Shown here piece after piece: positions 26,241 to 35,279 of a DNA stretch of 64,000 nucleotides. A program made the translations under genes and the position numbers. The DNA lies in assembly GCF_039908645.1 (NCBI RefSeq), contig NZ_CP150917.1, positions 2,987,501 through 3,051,500 of the forward strand, in the 5' to 3' direction. The notes below the pieces were generated by a model. The model was not told the origin of the DNA, made no database searches, and saw only the letters and a program-made list of their open reading frames with translations. The stretch comes from Pseudomonas helvetica. Its GTDB lineage: Bacteria > Pseudomonadota > Gammaproteobacteria > Pseudomonadales > Pseudomonadaceae. Within the stretch, counting starts at the first letter, position 1; each line of letters begins with the position of its first letter.

Positions 26241-28082
26241 TTATTGCTCCATGCCCGCAGGATCGGCTTGTTCTTTGGTCAGCACTTCGATCGCAGGTTT
26301 TGCATCGGGTTTGACCCACCAGGTGGAAATGCCCACGTCATTGGTCGGAGGGACTTTTGGGTGGCCAATGTGATTCCAGTACGCAACGCGCCAAGTCTTG
26401 ATGTGCCAGTTGGGGATCACGTAATAGCCCCATTGCAACACCCTGTCGAGCGCCCGGGCGTGGGCCACCAGGCTTTTGCGCGAGTCAGCGTTGATCAGCT
26501 CTTCGACCAGTTCATCGACTACCGGGTCTTTCAGGCCCATATAGTTTCGGCTGCCGGGTTTGTCGGCGCTTTCGGACTTCCAGAATTCGCGCTGTTCGTT
26601 ACCCGGTGAGCTGGATTGCGGGAAGCTGCCAACCACCATGTCGAAGTCGCGCGAGCGCACGCGGTTGATGTACTGCGACACGTCGACCCGACGAATCACC
26701 AGGTCGATCCCCAGGTCGCTCATGTTGCGTTTGAACGGCAACAGCACCCGCTCGAACTCGGTCTGCGCCAGCAGGAATTCGATGCTGACCGGTTTGCCGG
26801 TGGTATCGACCATCTTGTCGTCGACGATTCGCCAGCCGGCTTCCTGTAACAGTTGATAGGCCTTGCGCTGCTGGGTGCGGATCATTCCGCTGGCATCGGT
26901 CACCGGGTTCTGGAACGCTTCGCTGAAGACCTGCTCGGGGATTTTGCCCCGGAACGGATCGAGGATCGCCAGTTGATCCTGATCCGGCAGGCCGGTGGCG
27001 GCCATTTCCGAGTTTTCGAAGTAGCTGCGGGTGCGCGCGTAGGCGCCGTTGAACAGCTGCTTGTTGGTCCATTCAAAATCCAGCAACAGGCTCAGGGCCT
27101 GGCGCACGCGCACGTCCTGGAATATCGGGCGGCGCAGGTTGAAGACAAAACCCTGCATGCCGGTGGGGTTACCGTTAGGGATCTGTTCCTTGATCAGGCG
27201 ACCCTCGGTGACAGCCGGAATGTTGTAGGCGTTGGCCCAGTTTTTCGCGGTCATTTCCAGCCAGTAATCGAACTGTCCGGCCTTCAGTGCTTCCAGCGCG
27301 ACGGTGTTGTCGCGGTAGTAATCGATGGTCATGTTGTCGAAGTTGTAAAAGCCCCGATTGACCGGCAGGTCCTTGCCCCAGTAGTCCTTGACCCGCTCAT
27401 AGCGGATCGAGCGCCCGGCCTTGACCTCGCTGACCTTGTACGGGCCGCTGCCCAGCGGAATCTCCAGATTGCCCTTGCTGAAGTCGCGGTGTTCCCACCA
27501 GTGCTTGGGTAATACCGAGAGCTGTCCAAGGATCAGCGGCAGCTCGCGGTTGCTGGTGTGCTTGAAGGTGAACAGTACCCGCAACGGGTCCTCGGCGATC
27601 ACGTTGTCGACGTCGCTGTAGTATTCGCGATACAGCGGCGAGCCGCTTTTCATCAGGGTCTGGAAGCTGAACACCACGTCTTCGGCACGCACCGGATGGC
27701 CGTCATTAAAGCGTGCCTCGGGGCGCAGGTAAAAGCGCACCCACGTGTTGTCTGGAGCTTTCTCGATCTTGCCGGCGATCAGGCCGTACTCGGTGACGGG
27801 TTCGTCAAGGCTCTGTCTGGCCAGCGTGTCATAGATCAGGTTGATATCGCCGGCGGGTACGCCTTTGCTGATGAACGGGTTGAGGCTGTCGAAGCCGCCG
27901 AAGCCGGCCTGGCGGAAGGTCCCGCCCTTGGGCGCGTCCGGGTTCACGTAGTCGAAATGCTTGAAATCGGCCGAGTATTTCGGCGGCTCGTTGTACAGGG
28001 TCAAGGCGTGCTGCGGGGCAGCGTGGGCCGTGCAGGCAAGCCCTGCAAAGACCAGACCCAGCAGGGTACGCAAACGCATCAT
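26241..28082 (-). CDS. Peptide-binding periplasmic protein, second copy (YejA/NppA2 type)
   Basis: A 613-residue family 5 extracellular solute-binding protein with a signal peptide ending ACTAHA. It has [20 protein letters not shown] near the start, [36 protein letters not shown] and a conserved C-terminal [17 protein letters not shown]. It is clearly related to the gene just upstream, from which it probably arose by duplication. I chose the ATG at 28080-28082, which overlaps the upstream TGA (ATGA); the next codon is also ATG. It should bring peptides to YejBEF. Confidence 0.93.
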   Translation of the reverse strand: MMRLRTLLGLVFAGLACTAHAAPQHALTLYNEPPKYSADFKHFDYVNPDAPKGGTFRQAGFGGFDSLNPFISKGVPAGDINLIYDTLARQSLDEPVTEYGLIAGKIEKAPDNTWVRFYLRPEARFNDGHPVRAEDVVFSFQTLMKSGSPLYREYYSDVDNVIAEDPLRVLFTFKHTSNRELPLILGQLSVLPKHWWEHRDFSKGNLEIPLGSGPYKVSEVKAGRSIRYERVKDYWGKDLPVNRGFYNFDNMTIDYYRDNTVALEALKAGQFDYWLEMTAKNWANAYNIPAVTEGRLIKEQIPNGNPTGMQGFVFNLRRPIFQDVRVRQALSLLLDFEWTNKQLFNGAYARTRSYFENSEMAATGLPDQDQLAILDPFRGKIPEQVFSEAFQNPVTDASGMIRTQQRKAYQLLQEAGWRIVDDKMVDTTGKPVSIEFLLAQTEFERVLLPFKRNMSDLGIDLVIRRVDVSQYINRVRSRDFDMVVGSFPQSSSPGNEQREFWKSESADKPGSRNYMGLKDPVVDELVEELINADSRKSLVAHARALDRVLQWGYYVIPNWHIKTWRVAYWNHIGHPKVPPTNDVGISTWWVKPDAKPAIEVLTKEQADPAGMEQ

Positions 28083-29908
28083 TGGGCTTTCTCCGAAGTC
28101 TTCAGCCACCACGCATTCAGCCCCAGGGTGTAGGGCGGCGTGGTGACGAAGGCGAACCGGTTGCGGTACGCCAGGCGATGATAATTGATATACCAGTTGG
28201 GGATGCAGTAGTGCTGCCACAGCAGCACCCGGTCCAGCGCTTTGCCGGCCGCCAGTTGCTCGTCACGGGATTTTGCCGCGAGCAGCTGTTCCAGCAAATG
28301 ATCGACCACCGGGTTGGCAACACCCGCGTAATTCTTGCTGCCCTTGACCGAGGCCTGGCTCGAGTGGAAGTACTGCCACTGCTCAAGTCCGGGGCTGAGG
28401 GTCTGGTCAAGGGTCATCAGGATCATGTCGAAATCGAACTGGTCCAGACGCTGTTTGTATTGGGCACGGTCGACGGTGCGCAGGTGCGCGTCAATGCCGA
28501 TACTGGCGAGGTTCTCGGCGTAGGGTTGGAGAATGCGTTCCAGGTTCGGATTGACCAGCAGGATCTCGAAACGCAGTGGCTGCCCGGCCGCATTCTGCAG
28601 GCGCTGGCCATTGAGCTTCCAGCCAGCCTCGGCGAGCAAACCCAGCGCCCGGCGCAGGGTTTCCCGGGGGATGCCGCGGCCGTCGGTCTGCGGCAGGCTG
28701 AAGGGCTCGGTGAACAGCTTGGCGGGGAGCTGATCGCGGTAGGGCGAGAGCATCAGCCATTCATGGCCGACCGGAACGCCTGTGGCTGTGAACTCGCTGT
28801 TGGGGTAATAACTCATGGCCCGTTTGTAGGCACCGCTGAACAGAGCGCGATTGGTCCATTCGAAGTCGAACATCAAGCCGAGGGCTTCACGCACCTTGTC
28901 GTCGGCGAACGTACTGCGCCGGGTGTTCATGAACAGGCCCTGGGTCTGGGTTGGAATCTGGTGGTCGATCTGCGCCTTGATCACCTCGCCACGCCGCACG
29001 GCCGGGAAGCTGTAGCCATTGGCCCAGTTCTTGGCCTGGTGCTCGATGTAGATATCGAACTCGCCGGCCTTGAATGCCTCGAACGCCACGTCGCTGTCTC
29101 GATAAAACTCGACCTCGACGCGATCATAGTTGTACTTGCCGCGGTTGACCGGCAGGTCCTTGCCCCAGTAATCCTTGACCCGCTCGAACACCAGTTGCCG
29201 CCCCGGCTGAACCTCGGTGATGCGGTAAGGGCCACTGCCCAGCGGCGGTTCGAAGGTGGTCGCCTTGAAGTCGCGACCTTCCCAGTAATGCTGCGGCAAC
29301 ACCGGCAACTCGCCCAGGCGCTGGATCAGCAACGGATTACCGGTACGCTTGAACACGAAACGGATGCGCTGTGGGTTGAGGATGTCGACCCGCTGCACTT
29401 CCTGAAGATTGGTGCGGTATTGCGGATGACCTTCCTTGAGCAACAAGCGATAGGAAAACGCGACGTCGTAGGCGGTGATCGGTGTGCCGTCGTGAAAGCG
29501 TGCTTGCGGGCGCAGGTTGAACACGACCCAGCTGCGGTCTTCGCTGTATTCGACAGACTGGGCGATCAACCCGTAACTGGAGGCGGGTTCATCGCCGGAC
29601 GGCGCGTACTGCCCCGTACCGACCATCAACGGTTCGTTCAGCTCGTTGATGCCGTACTGCAGAAAGTTCGGGGTCGCGACCGGGCTGGTGCCCTTGAAGG
29701 TGTAGGGGTTGAGCGTATCGAAGGTGCCAAATGCCATGACCCGCAATGTACCGCCCTTGGGCGCTTGCGGATTGACCCAGTCGAAGTGGGTGAATTTGGC
29801 CGGGTACTTGAGTGTGCCGAACTGCGCATAACCATGGCTTTCGCTGATCGTTGCGCTTGCGGGGAAGCTCAAGGCCAGACTGATTAGGAGCAGGAGGGGA
29901 CGTATCAA
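28079..29908 (-). CDS. Peptide-binding periplasmic protein, first copy (YejA/NppA1 type)
   Basis: A 609-residue family 5 solute-binding protein with a signal peptide (LLLLISLALSFPASA). The marks are as in its neighbour: [55 protein letters not shown], and YCIPNWYINYHRLAYRNRF at the end. It is first in the five-gene operon. P. aeruginosa NppA1/NppA2 also form such a pair. The two proteins share fold and landmarks but differ across the presumed ligand pocket, so different peptide preferences are likely. Confidence 0.93.
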   Translation of the reverse strand: MIRPLLLLISLALSFPASATISESHGYAQFGTLKYPAKFTHFDWVNPQAPKGGTLRVMAFGTFDTLNPYTFKGTSPVATPNFLQYGINELNEPLMVGTGQYAPSGDEPASSYGLIAQSVEYSEDRSWVVFNLRPQARFHDGTPITAYDVAFSYRLLLKEGHPQYRTNLQEVQRVDILNPQRIRFVFKRTGNPLLIQRLGELPVLPQHYWEGRDFKATTFEPPLGSGPYRITEVQPGRQLVFERVKDYWGKDLPVNRGKYNYDRVEVEFYRDSDVAFEAFKAGEFDIYIEHQAKNWANGYSFPAVRRGEVIKAQIDHQIPTQTQGLFMNTRRSTFADDKVREALGLMFDFEWTNRALFSGAYKRAMSYYPNSEFTATGVPVGHEWLMLSPYRDQLPAKLFTEPFSLPQTDGRGIPRETLRRALGLLAEAGWKLNGQRLQNAAGQPLRFEILLVNPNLERILQPYAENLASIGIDAHLRTVDRAQYKQRLDQFDFDMILMTLDQTLSPGLEQWQYFHSSQASVKGSKNYAGVANPVVDHLLEQLLAAKSRDEQLAAGKALDRVLLWQHYCIPNWYINYHRLAYRNRFAFVTTPPYTLGLNAWWLKTSEKAQ

Positions 29909-29994
29909 GGCAGAGATCCGGTCCAGGCGGCTTGGGCTTTGTGGACCGTACAGTAACAGCTTGTATCGACAGGAAAAAGGTAGGGGCTAAGGTA

Positions 29995-30143
29995 GGGCTT
30001 TTTGTGGCGAGGGAGCTTGCTCCCGCTCGCCTGCGCAGCAGGCGTGAACCCCGTGTATGTGATGTGCCTGAAAGAACCGGATGACACGTTTTGGGGCCGC
30101 TTCGCAGCCCAGCGGGAGCAAGCTCCCTCGCCACAAAAAGCCC
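29995..30143. repeat. REP doublet with 33-bp perfect inverted arms
   Basis: Arms 29995-30027 and 30111-30143 (outer GGGCTTTTTGTGGCGAGGG) are perfect complements and contain opposite-facing Pseudomonas REP cores. They sit between mltD and the peptide transporter operon, both reading leftwards, so the structure lies in the 5' region of the transporter transcript or the 3' region of mltD. GGGCTTTTT at the ends gives a short T-run that could help termination. Confidence 0.85.
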
Positions 30144-30161
30144 CAATGCCTGGGGCGCGAC

Positions 30162-31595
30162 TTAACGCGGGGAAGAAACCGTCAGCACCTGTCCAGGCTT
30201 GAGGGCCTGGCCAACACGTGGATTCCAGCGCTTGAGGTGTTGCATCTCGACGTTGAAGCGCTTGGCGACGATGTACAGCGAGTCGCCTTGCTTGACCTTG
30301 TATTGGGTCTGCTTCTTGCTGTTGGCTGCAACCACCGTGCTGATGCGTCCACCGCTGCGCTTGCTCTTGCTGGTGTCTCGCATCACCAGGGTCTGGCCAA
30401 CCTTGAGGTCCTTGCCGTTCAGCTTGTTCCAGTGTTGCAGGTCCTTGACCTCGACTTTGTTGGCCTTGGCGATCTGCGTCAGGTTGTCGCCGCGTTTGAC
30501 CCGGTAGCTGCGCTTGAGCGTTGCCAGCTCGCGGTCGTCTGCACCTTCGAAAACCGGTTTGAGCGGACGCTGGCTGATCAGCTCTTCGGGTTTCATGGTC
30601 GACAGGCTGGCGGTCAGCAACTGCGCCTTGGACGTCGGCACCAGCAGGTGCTGGGGACCGTCGATGGTGGTGCGTTGCTTGAAGGCCGGGTTGAGCTGGA
30701 ACAGTTCGTCTTCGTCGATATTGGCCACCGCGGCAACCTTGGACAGGTCCATGCGCTGGTTGATTTCGACGACTTCAAAATAGGGCTGGTTGGCGATCGG
30801 GTTGAGGTTCACGCCATAGGCTTCTGGCGACAGCACGACTTGTGACAAGGCCAGTAGCTTGGGCACATAGGCCTGGGTTTCCGCCGGCAGTGGCAGGTTC
30901 CAGTAGTCGGTTGGCAGGCCGAGCTTTTCGTTGCGCTCGATGGCCCGGCTGACCGTGCCTTCACCGGCGTTGTAGGCCGCCAGGGCCAGCAGCCAGTCAC
31001 CGTTGAACATGTCGTGCAGGCGGGTCAGGTAGTCCATCGCCGCGATGGTCGACGCGGTAATGTCGCGGCGACCGTCATAGAAGCGGGTTTGACGCAGGTT
31101 GAAGTAACGCCCGGTGGACGGGATGAACTGCCACAGGCCGACCGCATCGGCGCGCGAATAGGCCATCGGGTTGTAGGCGCTTTCAATCACCGGTAACAGC
31201 GCCAGTTCCAGCGGCATGTTGCGTTCTTCAAGGCGTTCGACGATGTAGTGGATGTACAGGCTGCCACGTTCGCTGGCGCCTTGCAGAAACGATGGATTGC
31301 TGGCGAACCACAGGCGCTGTTGCTCGATGCGCGGGTTGACGCCCAGCCCGTCCTGCAACTGGAAGCCCTGGCGCATGCGCTCCCAGACGTCCTGCGCGGC
31401 TTGGGGGCTTGGCTTCTCGTTGATCCAGATAGGTTTTTGTTTGGTCCGGGTAGAAAGCGTATGTGCCACGTCGGTTTGTGGCACCTGACTGGTGCTTTGG
31501 CAGCCCGCCAGGGTGGCGGACACAGCCACCGCGATGGCTTGAGCCAAGCGGGTCAATGCGTCTGAATTGATGGATTTACGAATAGATGACGACAT
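30162..31595 (-). CDS. mltD: Membrane-bound lytic murein transglycosylase D
   Basis: A 477-residue outer-membrane lipoprotein: signal peptide with lipobox LAGC (Cys32), a transglycosylase SLT domain (about 110-260; LALLPVIESAYNPMAYSR with the catalytic Glu, AVGLWQFIPSTGRYF, LLALAAYNAGEGTVSRAI), then two LysM repeats near the C-terminus (RVKRGDNLTQIAKANKVEV and KVKQGDSLYIVAKRFNVEM). It cleaves peptidoglycan glycan strands with formation of 1,6-anhydro ends. ATG 31593-31595 fits the lipoprotein leader. mltD next to gloB is the arrangement I recall in pseudomonads and E. coli. Confidence 0.95.
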   Translation of the reverse strand: MSSSIRKSINSDALTRLAQAIAVAVSATLAGCQSTSQVPQTDVAHTLSTRTKQKPIWINEKPSPQAAQDVWERMRQGFQLQDGLGVNPRIEQQRLWFASNPSFLQGASERGSLYIHYIVERLEERNMPLELALLPVIESAYNPMAYSRADAVGLWQFIPSTGRYFNLRQTRFYDGRRDITASTIAAMDYLTRLHDMFNGDWLLALAAYNAGEGTVSRAIERNEKLGLPTDYWNLPLPAETQAYVPKLLALSQVVLSPEAYGVNLNPIANQPYFEVVEINQRMDLSKVAAVANIDEDELFQLNPAFKQRTTIDGPQHLLVPTSKAQLLTASLSTMKPEELISQRPLKPVFEGADDRELATLKRSYRVKRGDNLTQIAKANKVEVKDLQHWNKLNGKDLKVGQTLVMRDTSKSKRSGGRISTVVAANSKKQTQYKVKQGDSLYIVAKRFNVEMQHLKRWNPRVGQALKPGQVLTVSSPR

Positions 31596-31694
31596 TGGCT
31601 GGAAGTTAGTTCCGGGCAAAAATGTCGGGCGATTCTAGAAAGCGTACGGGGTGCGGTCAACCATTCAGAATTTTTGTACCAATAGTGGCCCTCT

Positions 31695-32462
31695 CTAGAA
31701 CGTATCTTTCCAAGCCCGAAGAGCCGCAAAAACCTCACTCGGAGCCCGGTTATCCTGGCCATTCCGTTCGTCTACTTTTTCTTTAACAGATGTTTCGCCA
31801 GTACGTAGAAAAGGGTTGGTGAGCTTCTCCAGCGCCAGGGTCGACGGTAGCGACATGCCACCCGACTCGCGTAATTGGGAGACTTTCTCGAGACGCTCGG
31901 CAATGTCCGGGTTGTTCGGCTCGACAGCCGCGGCGAAGCGCAGATTGCTCAGGGTGTACTCGTGGGTGCAGTACACCAGCGTGTCTTCGGGCAACGCGGC
32001 CAGGCGGCTGAGGGAGTGGTGCATTTGTGCCGGCGTACCTTCGAACAGGCGTCCGCAACCGGCGGCGAACAGGGTGTCGCCACAGAACAGCAGCCCCTGA
32101 TGGTAGTAAGCGATATGACCCAGTGTGTGGCCTGGCACCGCATACACGTCGAACTCCCGGCCGAGTACGTTGACGCGATCATTATCGTTCAGGGCGATGT
32201 CGCGTCCGGGGATATTTTCGCTGGCCGGGCCGTAGACCGTGGCGCCCGTCGCTTTTTTGAGTTGCTCGACGCCACCGACGTGATCATGGTGGTGATGGGT
32301 GACCAGGATGTCGCTGAGCTGCCATCCCGGATGCATGGCCAACCAGGCCTGCACGGGGGCGGCATCACCCGGATCGACCACGGCGCAGCGCTGGCTGCGG
32401 TGATCCTGTAACAACCAGATGTAGTTGTCGGTGAAGGCGGGAAGGGCACTGATCTGTATCAT
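31695..32462 (-). CDS. gloB: Hydroxyacylglutathione hydrolase (glyoxalase II)
   Basis: A 255-residue metallo-beta-lactamase-fold thioesterase that hydrolyses S-lactoylglutathione in methylglyoxal detoxification. It starts with the family mark [15 protein letters not shown], has the metal motif [11 protein letters not shown] (55-64), [25 protein letters not shown] and [13 protein letters not shown]. All zinc ligands of GloB are visible. The start is the ATG at 32460-32462; longer frames run into the divergent methyltransferase gene's leader. Confidence 0.96.
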   Translation of the reverse strand: MIQISALPAFTDNYIWLLQDHRSQRCAVVDPGDAAPVQAWLAMHPGWQLSDILVTHHHHDHVGGVEQLKKATGATVYGPASENIPGRDIALNDNDRVNVLGREFDVYAVPGHTLGHIAYYHQGLLFCGDTLFAAGCGRLFEGTPAQMHHSLSRLAALPEDTLVYCTHEYTLSNLRFAAAVEPNNPDIAERLEKVSQLRESGGMSLPSTLALEKLTNPFLRTGETSVKEKVDERNGQDNRAPSEVFAALRAWKDTF

Positions 32463-32527
32463 CGCAGGATTCGCCAAGCGGAAAACAATGGTGCATCTTA
32501 GAGCTTCTTGGCGAGTTGGAGAATGCA

Positions 32528-33286
32528 ATGACCGATAAAGCGTTCGCTCAGGCTGATCCTGACTGGCTGGCATTGATCAGTGCCGCTCGCGAGTGGCTGT
32601 CAGGTCCCATCGGCCAATTTTTGTTGAATGAAGAACGCCGGATGCTCGAAGACGAACTGGGGCGTTTCTTTGGCGGCTACCTGGTGCATTACGGTCCTTC
32701 GGCCGAAACACCACCGGCAGCGAAGCAGGTGCAGCGCAATGTCCGTCTGGGAGCGCCGCTGCCGGGGGTGGAAATAGTCTGCGAAGAACAGGCCTGGCCG
32801 ATCAGTGAGCACGCCGCCGACGTGGTGGTGATGCAGCACGGGCTGGATTTCTGCCTGTCGCCGCATGGCCTGCTGCGCGAGGCCGCCAGCGCGGTGCGTC
32901 CCGGCGGGCACCTGCTGATTGTCGGGATCAACCCCTGGAGCAGTTGGGGGTTGCGCCACATGTTTGCGAGCGACGCCATGCGCAAGGCGCGCTGCATTTC
33001 GCCGTCGCGGGTCGCCGACTGGCTCAACCTGCTGGGGTTCGCGCTGGAGAAACGCCGCTTCGGGTGCTATCGTCCGCCGCTTGCGTCCCCGGCGTGGCAA
33101 GCCCGCTTGGCCGGTTGGGAACGCAAGGCCGGTGACTGGCAGCTGTCCGGTGGCGGTTTCTATTTATTGGTGGCGCGCAAGATCGTCGTCGGCTTGCGAC
33201 CGGTCCGCCAGGTGCGCCGCGAGCCTATGGGCAAGTTGATCCCGCTGCCGATGGCCAAGGTCAATCGACGCCACAGCGAGCCGTAA
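32528..33286 (+). CDS. SAM-dependent methyltransferase-like protein next to gloB
   Basis: A 252-residue protein of the class I methyltransferase fold. The glycine-rich SAM loop is poorly kept, but the later landmarks [20 protein letters not shown] and [20 protein letters not shown] are typical (motif post-I with an R-P-G-G turn). From memory, the same gene sits between gloB and rnhA in other pseudomonads. The substrate is unknown. It starts 65 bp from the divergent gloB; GGAGAATGCA precedes the ATG. The weak SAM loop leaves room for a non-catalytic role. Confidence 0.8.
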   Translation: MTDKAFAQADPDWLALISAAREWLSGPIGQFLLNEERRMLEDELGRFFGGYLVHYGPSAETPPAAKQVQRNVRLGAPLPGVEIVCEEQAWPISEHAADVVVMQHGLDFCLSPHGLLREAASAVRPGGHLLIVGINPWSSWGLRHMFASDAMRKARCISPSRVADWLNLLGFALEKRRFGCYRPPLASPAWQARLAGWERKAGDWQLSGGGFYLLVARKIVVGLRPVRQVRREPMGKLIPLPMAKVNRRHSEP

Positions 33287-33304
33287 TAAACATTTTATTT
33301 TCCC

Positions 33305-33322
33305 GGCCGGGCTTGCCCGGCC
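33305..33322. repeat. Short G/C inverted repeat before rnhA
   Basis: GGCCGGGC-TT-GCCCGGCC lies 19 bases after the methyltransferase stop and 56 bases before rnhA. The two-base centre means the real stem would open by a few pairs. On the minus strand it is followed by an A-rich stretch, not a T-tract, so terminator activity is uncertain. Confidence 0.4.
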
Positions 33323-33377
33323 TTGGGCGTTGTCGATCATAGATCGGCAGCCACAGACATTTTCTGGATAGGTTGGC

Positions 33378-33830
33378 ATGAGCGATAGCGTAGAACTCTT
33401 CACCGACGGCGCCTGCAAGGGCAATCCTGGCCCCGGCGGCTGGGGCGCACTGCTGGTGTGCAAGGGCGTTGAAAAGGAACTCTGGGGCGGCGAAGCCAAT
33501 ACCACCAATAACCGTATGGAACTGATGGGCGCCATTCGTGGCCTTGAAGAGCTCAAGCGTTCTTGCGACGTATTGCTGGTCACCGACTCGCAATACGTGA
33601 TGAAAGGCATCAACGAATGGATGGTCAACTGGAAGAAGCGCGGCTGGAAAACTGCGGCGAAAGAGCCAGTGAAGAACGCTGATCTGTGGAAGCAGCTCGA
33701 CGAGCAGGTCAACCGCCACAACGTTACCTGGAAGTGGGTGCGTGGCCACGTCGGGCATCCCGGTAACGAACGCGCCGACCAGTTGGCCAACCGTGGTGTC
33801 GACGACGTCCGGGGTTACAAGCAGGACTGA
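33378..33830 (+). CDS. rnhA: Ribonuclease HI
   Basis: A 150-residue enzyme that degrades the RNA strand of RNA-DNA hybrids. The four acidic catalytic residues are all present: Asp10 ([15 protein letters not shown]), Glu48 ([10 protein letters not shown]), Asp70 (LVTDSQYV) and Asp134 ([10 protein letters not shown]), plus His124 (VRGHVGH). Length and motif order match E. coli RnhA. In P. aeruginosa rnhA is followed directly by dnaQ, as I recall; here about 9 kb of other genes separates them. Confidence 0.97.
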   Translation: MSDSVELFTDGACKGNPGPGGWGALLVCKGVEKELWGGEANTTNNRMELMGAIRGLEELKRSCDVLLVTDSQYVMKGINEWMVNWKKRGWKTAAKEPVKNADLWKQLDEQVNRHNVTWKWVRGHVGHPGNERADQLANRGVDDVRGYKQD

Positions 33831-33839
33831 CGCCTCAAA

Positions 33840-34154
33840 TCACAGCACCAGAATCGCCGCGGCCAGTTGCTCATCCGAGTAGACCTGACCGGCGAGCATG
33901 CTACGGATCCGTTCAAAAGCTGCCTCCAGCTGAACGCCGCGAATGTCGCCACGACTGGCGACAAACGCCGCCGCATCGGATTTTGCAGCCAGCACGATCT
34001 TGTCATCCTTGAATGAGCTGCTGGTACCTTTGGTGGGACTCATGCTCATGCTCAGGGTGATATCGGTGCTCATCACAAAACTGGTGGCTCGCACCGCTGT
34101 GCTGAACAGGCTGCCGACAATCAGCAGGGTTATAAGGGTGGAGGTTGTCGTCAT
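33840..34154 (-). CDS. DUF2388-related secreted protein, copy 3
   Basis: A 104-residue protein with a signal peptide (LITLLIVGSLFSTAVRA) and a divergent DUF2388 core: SFKDDKIVLAAKSDAAAF then VASRGDIRGVQLEAAF and SDEQLAAAIL. It lacks the ATSAG-type segment found in the two copies at 4-5 kb, having Ser/Met-rich sequence instead. It is convergent with rnhA with only nine bases between the stops, so no separate terminator fits. Function unknown. Confidence 0.75.
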   Translation of the reverse strand: MTTTSTLITLLIVGSLFSTAVRATSFVMSTDITLSMSMSPTKGTSSSFKDDKIVLAAKSDAAAFVASRGDIRGVQLEAAFERIRSMLAGQVYSDEQLAAAILVL

Positions 34155-34261
34155 GACGTGCGCGATTCCTGTGGGAAATACTCGGGGCGCACGCTAACAG
34201 GGGGGCCGCTCAGCCATCTTTATGAGCTTTGCGAATGATTGTTAAAAACTGCGCAAGGCCG

Positions 34262-35152
34262 TTACACCGGCTTGCGCAGTCGCAACGCTTCGATCATTTT
34301 CAGGCAATGATTCAATCCCGGTGAGACATCGCCGACGCGTCGGCTCAGGATGATCGGCGAGGTGGCATTGGTTTCCAGTACCGGCGTGAAACCAATGTCG
34401 TCGCGATGCAGCAACTGTACCGAGGCCGGCACCAGCGTGACGCCGATACCGGCGCCCACCAGGCCAATGGCGGTTTGCAGCTCGTTGGTCCATTGCGCGA
34501 CCTTGATGCTCACCCCGTAGGACTCGAACAGTGCGATCACATGGTCGGCATAGCTGGGGCGGGGATTACCGGGATACAGCACAAACGGTTCATTGGCCAA
34601 CTCGGTGAGACTGATGGGGCCGGCCAGGAGTGGATGACCAGCGGGCAGGGCAGCCACCAGACGGTCTTCATTCAATACGGTTTGAATGATTGCCGGGTCA
34701 TCGATACGAATCCGCCCGAAGCCAACGTCGATACGTCCGGCCTTGAGCGCTTGCACCTGTTGCAGCGTGGTCATTTCCGACAGGCCGAGCTCCAGTTCCA
34801 GCGACTCGTTGCTGCGCAGTCGACGAATCAGTTCGGGCAACACGCCATACAGGGTCGACGGGGCAAAGCCGATACCCAGCCAGGTCTTTTCGCCCAGGCC
34901 GATACGTCGGGTGTTGTCGCAGACCTTGCTCAATTGCTCAAGCAGGGCGCTGGAGTGCTCAAGGAAAAAACGCCCGGCTTCGGTCAGACGCAATGGCCTG
35001 CCGCGTTCCAGCAACACCACCCCAAGTTCATCTTCCAGTTGCTGGATTTGCCGGCTCAACGGTGGCTGGGCGATGTGCAGGCGTTCGGCGGCGCGGGTGA
35101 AATTCAGGGTTTGACCCAGCACCTGGAAGTAACGCAGATGACGCAGCTCCAT
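34262..35152 (-). CDS. catR: LysR-type regulator of catechol genes, CatR
   Basis: A 296-residue LysR activator. It opens with MELRHLRYFQVLGQTLNFTR and RLHIAQPPLSRQIQQLEDEL, the start typical of CatR/CatM/BenM-type regulators, and keeps the effector domain with GFAPSTLYGVLPELI and GLVGAGIGVTLVPAS. These proteins sense cis,cis-muconate and activate catBCA. It is divergent from catB over 127 bp holding an ATAC-N7-GTAT site. I use ATG 35152, because the upstream extension to 35365 would run over catB and that operator. Confidence 0.93.
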   Translation of the reverse strand: MELRHLRYFQVLGQTLNFTRAAERLHIAQPPLSRQIQQLEDELGVVLLERGRPLRLTEAGRFFLEHSSALLEQLSKVCDNTRRIGLGEKTWLGIGFAPSTLYGVLPELIRRLRSNESLELELGLSEMTTLQQVQALKAGRIDVGFGRIRIDDPAIIQTVLNEDRLVAALPAGHPLLAGPISLTELANEPFVLYPGNPRPSYADHVIALFESYGVSIKVAQWTNELQTAIGLVGAGIGVTLVPASVQLLHRDDIGFTPVLETNATSPIILSRRVGDVSPGLNHCLKMIEALRLRKPV

Positions 35153-35178
35153 GAGCCCTCCACAGTCGGCGATGGTGA

Positions 35179-35193
35179 ATACCTTTAAGGTAT
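35179..35193. promoter_or_regulatory. CatR recognition site, ATAC-N7-GTAT
   Basis: ATACCTTTAAGGTAT is a perfect inverted repeat that fits the ATAC-N7-GTAT consensus of CatR/ClcR-type regulators and the T-N11-A rule. It lies 27 bases from the catR ATG and 87 bases from catB. The nearby CCAAT-TCTAT-ATTGG repeat at 35203-35217 is in the place of an activation site. Confidence 0.8.
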
Positions 35194-35202
35194 CGATCCA
35201 GA

Positions 35203-35217
35203 CCAATTCTATATTGG
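35203..35217. promoter_or_regulatory. Candidate CatR activation site
   Basis: CCAAT-TCTAT-ATTGG, a 5-bp inverted repeat, starts 10 bp after the ATAC-N7-GTAT site and on the catB side of it. In known catBC promoters a second, weaker CatR site lies near the -35 box and is filled when muconate is bound. The assignment is by position, not by consensus. Confidence 0.45.
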
Positions 35218-35279
35218 AACCTTGAAAAAAGCCGTACGAGAATCCGTCACAGAACTTCAAGAACCTGACGGGTATCGAC

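Noticed and set aside
28082..29887. Open frame of about 600 codons on the plus strand over the first peptide-binding protein
   Set aside because: It is fully antisense to a solute-binding protein with a signal peptide and clear family motifs; the translation has no recognisable domain.
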